Assembly: GCA_017429525.1 (NCBI GenBank)
Contig: JAFROT010000010.1
Location: 124,001 to 188,000 of the forward strand
From: Bacteroidaceae bacterium
Lineage (GTDB): Bacteria > Bacteroidota > Bacteroidia > Bacteroidales > Bacteroidaceae
Direction: 5' to 3'
DNA: 64,000 bases
Part shown: piece after piece, positions 61,695 to 64,000 of the stretch
How positions within the stretch are numbered: position 1 is the first letter of the stretch
How the letters are laid out: each line of letters starts with the position of its first letter
Notes under the pieces: generated by a model
What the model was told of the DNA's origin: nothing
The model's input: only the letters and a program-made list of their open reading frames with translations
The model's database searches: none
Made by a program: the position numbers and the translations under genes

Positions 61695-62608
61695 GAATCA
61701 GTCGCGAAGCCATGATAGGGCTGACGGGGGTCATCGCCCTCGTGCTCCTTTTCTTTACAATCAAATTCCTGCAGGGCGTGAACCTCTTCACCACGCAGGA
61801 CACGTACTATATCAACTTCCGCAACGCCAAGGCGCTGGCCAAGTCCAGCCCCGTCTATGCCGACGGCTATAACGTCGGTATCGTCTCCGACATCCGATAT
61901 GACTACGACCACCCTGGCACAGGCGTCATCGTAGAGATTGCCGTCGAGGACGGCATGCGCATCCCCCACGGCACGACAGCCGTCCTGGACGAGGCCATGC
62001 TGGGCGGCTGTACACTCAACCTCATGATGGGCAACAGCCCCGTCGAGCGCTATGCCGTGGGCGACACCATCCCGTCAGCCGACAACAACGGACTGATGGC
62101 CAAGGCTGCCGACATGATGCCCAAGCTGGAACAGACACTCGCCAAGGTGGACACCCTCCTGACCACGCTCAACACGCTGGCTTCCGACCCCAACCTGCAG
62201 AAGATACTGGCCAACGCCGAAGTGCTCACCGCCAGCCTCGACCAGAGCTCGCGCGACCTCAACAAGCTGCTGGAAAAAGACGTACCTGCCATGACGCAGA
62301 CCTTCAACAGCGCGGGCAAGAATGTCGTCGCACTCACCGACAAACTCAACCGTCTGGACCTCGAAGGCACGATGGCCAAGGTGGACGGCACGATGAACAA
62401 CGTCAACCAAATGACCCAACGACTCAACGCGACCGACAACAATGTCGGGCTCCTGCTCAACGACACGACCCTCTACGGCAACCTCAACCGCACGGCCAAT
62501 AGCGCAGCCCAACTCGTCGAGGACCTGAAGGCTCATCCCAAGCGCTACGTCCACTTCTCCATCTTCGGCAAGAAGGAGAAGCCAGCAGAGCAAGAAATTG
62601 CAAAATAA
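61691..62608 (+). CDS. MCE-family (MlaD-like) lipid-transport protein
   Basis: 305 residues: N-terminal membrane anchor (MIGLTGVIALVLLFFTIKFLQG), a single MCE domain (residues ~35-120, YYINFRNAKALAKSSPVYADGYNVGIVSDI), then a long helical region with repeated TLxxLxxLxxD patterns. MCE proteins form rings that shuttle phospholipids between membranes. Partner Mla ATPase and permease genes are not in this window. Overlaps the amidase gene by 4 nt. Confidence 0.9.
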   Translation: MRISREAMIGLTGVIALVLLFFTIKFLQGVNLFTTQDTYYINFRNAKALAKSSPVYADGYNVGIVSDIRYDYDHPGTGVIVEIAVEDGMRIPHGTTAVLDEAMLGGCTLNLMMGNSPVERYAVGDTIPSADNNGLMAKAADMMPKLEQTLAKVDTLLTTLNTLASDPNLQKILANAEVLTASLDQSSRDLNKLLEKDVPAMTQTFNSAGKNVVALTDKLNRLDLEGTMAKVDGTMNNVNQMTQRLNATDNNVGLLLNDTTLYGNLNRTANSAAQLVEDLKAHPKRYVHFSIFGKKEKPAEQEIAK

Positions 62609-62702
62609 ATAAAATTTCCAAATAGAACCTTTCTTTTTCCGCCTTTCGGCCGATAGCGAGTAAGAAGCTAATTTATCGGTGGTTAGGACAGATAATAAAA
62701 TT

Positions 62703-62730
62703 TGAGACGGCATCGCACAATGCCGTCTCA
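62703..62730 (+). terminator. Terminator of the amidase/MCE operon
   Basis: 11-bp perfect stem TGAGACGGCAT / ATGCCGTCTCA with 6-nt loop, then ATCGTTTT. Confidence 0.75.
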
Positions 62731-62743
62731 ATCGTTTTAAAAT

Positions 62744-62761
62744 CAAAAGGTTAACCTTTTG
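62744..62761. promoter_or_regulatory. 18-bp perfect palindrome upstream of dnaA
   Basis: CAAAAGGTTAACCTTTTG, fully self-complementary, about 100 nt before the dnaA promoter. Could be an operator or part of the origin region. No DnaA boxes (TTATCCACA) were seen in 62609-62939. Confidence 0.4.
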
Positions 62762-62859
62762 CAAGAGGTTCCCAAACATATTCCAGAACCCACCTTTGGA
62801 AAGTCTTGAAAACGTGCCTTTTAAAGCACCTTTTTCATCCGTTTTATTCTAAGGTTCAT

Positions 62860-62890
62860 TTTGCGGTTCAAAAAAAACTTTCTACCTTTG
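62860..62890 (+). promoter_or_regulatory. Promoter of dnaA
   Basis: TTTG (62860-62863), 19-nt spacer, TACCTTTG (62883-62890); ATG at 62940. Confidence 0.65.
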
Positions 62891-62939
62891 CACTCGCAAT
62901 TCGCCCTTTGCGAATACGCGCACACTTTACCTCGAAAGA

Positions 62940-64000
62940 ATGGAAAACCATGCCAGCATAATGACCGACCCTCGGTGGGACAACTGCCTGCGGATGATAG
63001 CCAACAACGTCACCCGCCAGCAGTTCAACACGTGGTTCGCCCCCGTCACCTTCGGCAGCTTCGACGAAGGCCAGCGGCTGCTGACCCTGTGCATGCCCAG
63101 TCCATTCATCCGCGAGTACATCGAGGCCCACTTCCTGCGGCTCTTCCGCGCTGTGCTCCAGCATTATTTCGGAGCCGACGTGCGCCTGCGCTACGAGATC
63201 AAGGTAGATGCCACCGACGATATTAAAGTCATCGAGGAACAGACAGGCGCCTCCGTGGCCGTCAAGACACCTTTCCGCACGACAGGCCTCAACACCAGCC
63301 CGCGCCCGCTCCAGCAGCTCGACTCACAGCTGAGAGCCGACTACACCTTCGACAACTTCATCGAAGGCAACTGCAACAAGCTGCCACGCACCGTAGGACT
63401 GGCCATCGCGCAGAACCCACATCAGGCCACCTTCAACCCGCTCTTCATCTATGGCGGCTCCGGCGTGGGCAAGACCCACCTCGTCAATGCCATCGGACTA
63501 CGTCTGAAGGAGCTACATCCCGAGTTGCGCGTCCTCTACGTCTCGGCACACCTCTTCCAGGTGCAGTACACCGACAGCGTGCGCCAGAACACGGTCAACG
63601 ACTTCATCGCCTTCTATCAGAGCATCGACGTACTCATCATCGACGACATCCAGGAGTTCGCTACCCTGCAGAAGACGCAGCTCGCCTTCTTCCACATCTT
63701 CAACCACCTCCATCAGAACGGCCGCCAGCTCATCCTGACCTCCGACCGTCCGCCAGTGGCGCTGCAGGGCATGGAAGAGCGGCTCCTCACCCGCTTCAAA
63801 TGGGGCTTGCTGGCTGAGATCGAGCGCCCCAACCAAGCCTTGCGCCGCGACATCCTGTTCTACAAGATCCGCCGCGACGGTCTCACCGTGTCGACCCCTG
63901 TCGTTGACTACATCGCCCAGCACGTCGACAAGAGCATTCGCGACCTCGAGGGCGTGCTGACCTCTCTCATGGCCTACAGCGTCGTCAACAACAGCGACAT
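62940..64000 (+). CDS. dnaA: Chromosomal replication initiator DnaA (3' truncated by the window)
   Basis: The first 353 codons are present, from MENHASIMTD; a second Met at codon 8 is possible. Domain I (WDNCLRMIANNVTRQQFNTWFAPVTF) binds helicase and other partners. A short domain II follows, then the AAA+ domain III with YTFDNFIEGNCNKLPR, Walker A GGSGVGKTH (172-180), Walker B VLIIDDIQEF and the sensor LTSDRPP. The DNA-binding domain IV lies beyond the window. Initiates replication at oriC. Confidence 0.96.
   Translation, partial: MENHASIMTDPRWDNCLRMIANNVTRQQFNTWFAPVTFGSFDEGQRLLTLCMPSPFIREYIEAHFLRLFRAVLQHYFGADVRLRYEIKVDATDDIKVIEEQTGASVAVKTPFRTTGLNTSPRPLQQLDSQLRADYTFDNFIEGNCNKLPRTVGLAIAQNPHQATFNPLFIYGGSGVGKTHLVNAIGLRLKELHPELRVLYVSAHLFQVQYTDSVRQNTVNDFIAFYQSIDVLIIDDIQEFATLQKTQLAFFHIFNHLHQNGRQLILTSDRPPVALQGMEERLLTRFKWGLLAEIERPNQALRRDILFYKIRRDGLTVSTPVVDYIAQHVDKSIRDLEGVLTSLMAYSVVNNSD

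Noticed and set aside
62609-62939. Replication origin with DnaA boxes directly upstream of dnaA
   Set aside because: No TTATCCACA-like boxes or AT-rich 13-mers were found in this stretch; only a terminator, a palindrome and a promoter are visible.

Overview
The window is chromosomal DNA of a member of the Bacteroidales, most likely Prevotella-like. The evidence is: promoters of the Bacteroidetes type (TTTG, 19-21 nt, TAnnTTTG) before many genes; typical families of the phylum (GH97, GH127 and PL11 secreted enzymes, Bacteroidetes-type FtsX permeases, a small wHTH plus membrane-anchor regulator, a PurF-like protein starting MGGFFG, class II ribonucleotide reductase with a zinc tail); and many short palindromic repeats. 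I see no tRNA, rRNA, CRISPR array, phage module or complete transposon.

Layout. 1-9 kb: end of a dicarboxylate/cation symporter, a secreted protein with a sorting-type tail, folB, nrdJ, a secreted GH127 enzyme and a small secreted protein. 9-19 kb: nitroreductase, a CstA-type transporter, a helix-hairpin-helix protein overlapping an SF1 helicase, an orphan RND pump and a PepSY-like secreted protein. 19.5-22.4 kb: thioesterase, then an AAA ATPase plus DUF4435 (TOPRIM-like) pair of the composition seen in PARIS/OLD-type defence. 22.4-28.4 kb: a three-gene run of secreted enzymes (PL11 lyase, DUF4091/GH123-like, GH97) suited to rhamnogalacturonan breakdown. 28.4-30.5 kb: glutaminase and AsnA. 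31-51 kb: two export systems and their regulators. 51-64 kb: a PurF-like protein, TrkH, a Nim-like flavoprotein, SulP, a POT transporter, a UvrA paralogue, an amidase plus MCE pair and the start of dnaA.

The export region is the most informative part. A MacB-type ABC exporter appears split over three transcription units: permease-permease-ATPase (31.0-37.0 kb), an outer-membrane TolC protein next to a two-component system (38.6-41.9 kb), and a membrane-fusion protein (49.8-51.0 kb). A second exporter (TolC, lipoprotein fusion protein, double ATPase, two ABC-2 permeases) with its own AraC regulator lies between them. A 15-bp dyad (GTNNAANNNTTAGAC) lies 62-63 nt from the -7 box of all three transcription units and of the divergent response-regulator gene. 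This points to a compact, apparently undescribed regulon under that Fis-type response regulator.

A second theme is repeat invasion. A palindromic element occurs between genes and also inside at least five reading frames without breaking them (helicase, GH97, histidine kinase, TolC, UvrA paralogue). A different inverted repeat sits in frame in the other TolC. Two arrays of the same 22-bp tandem repeat each lie between convergent genes.

All calls come from reading the sequence by eye; no database or folding search was run.
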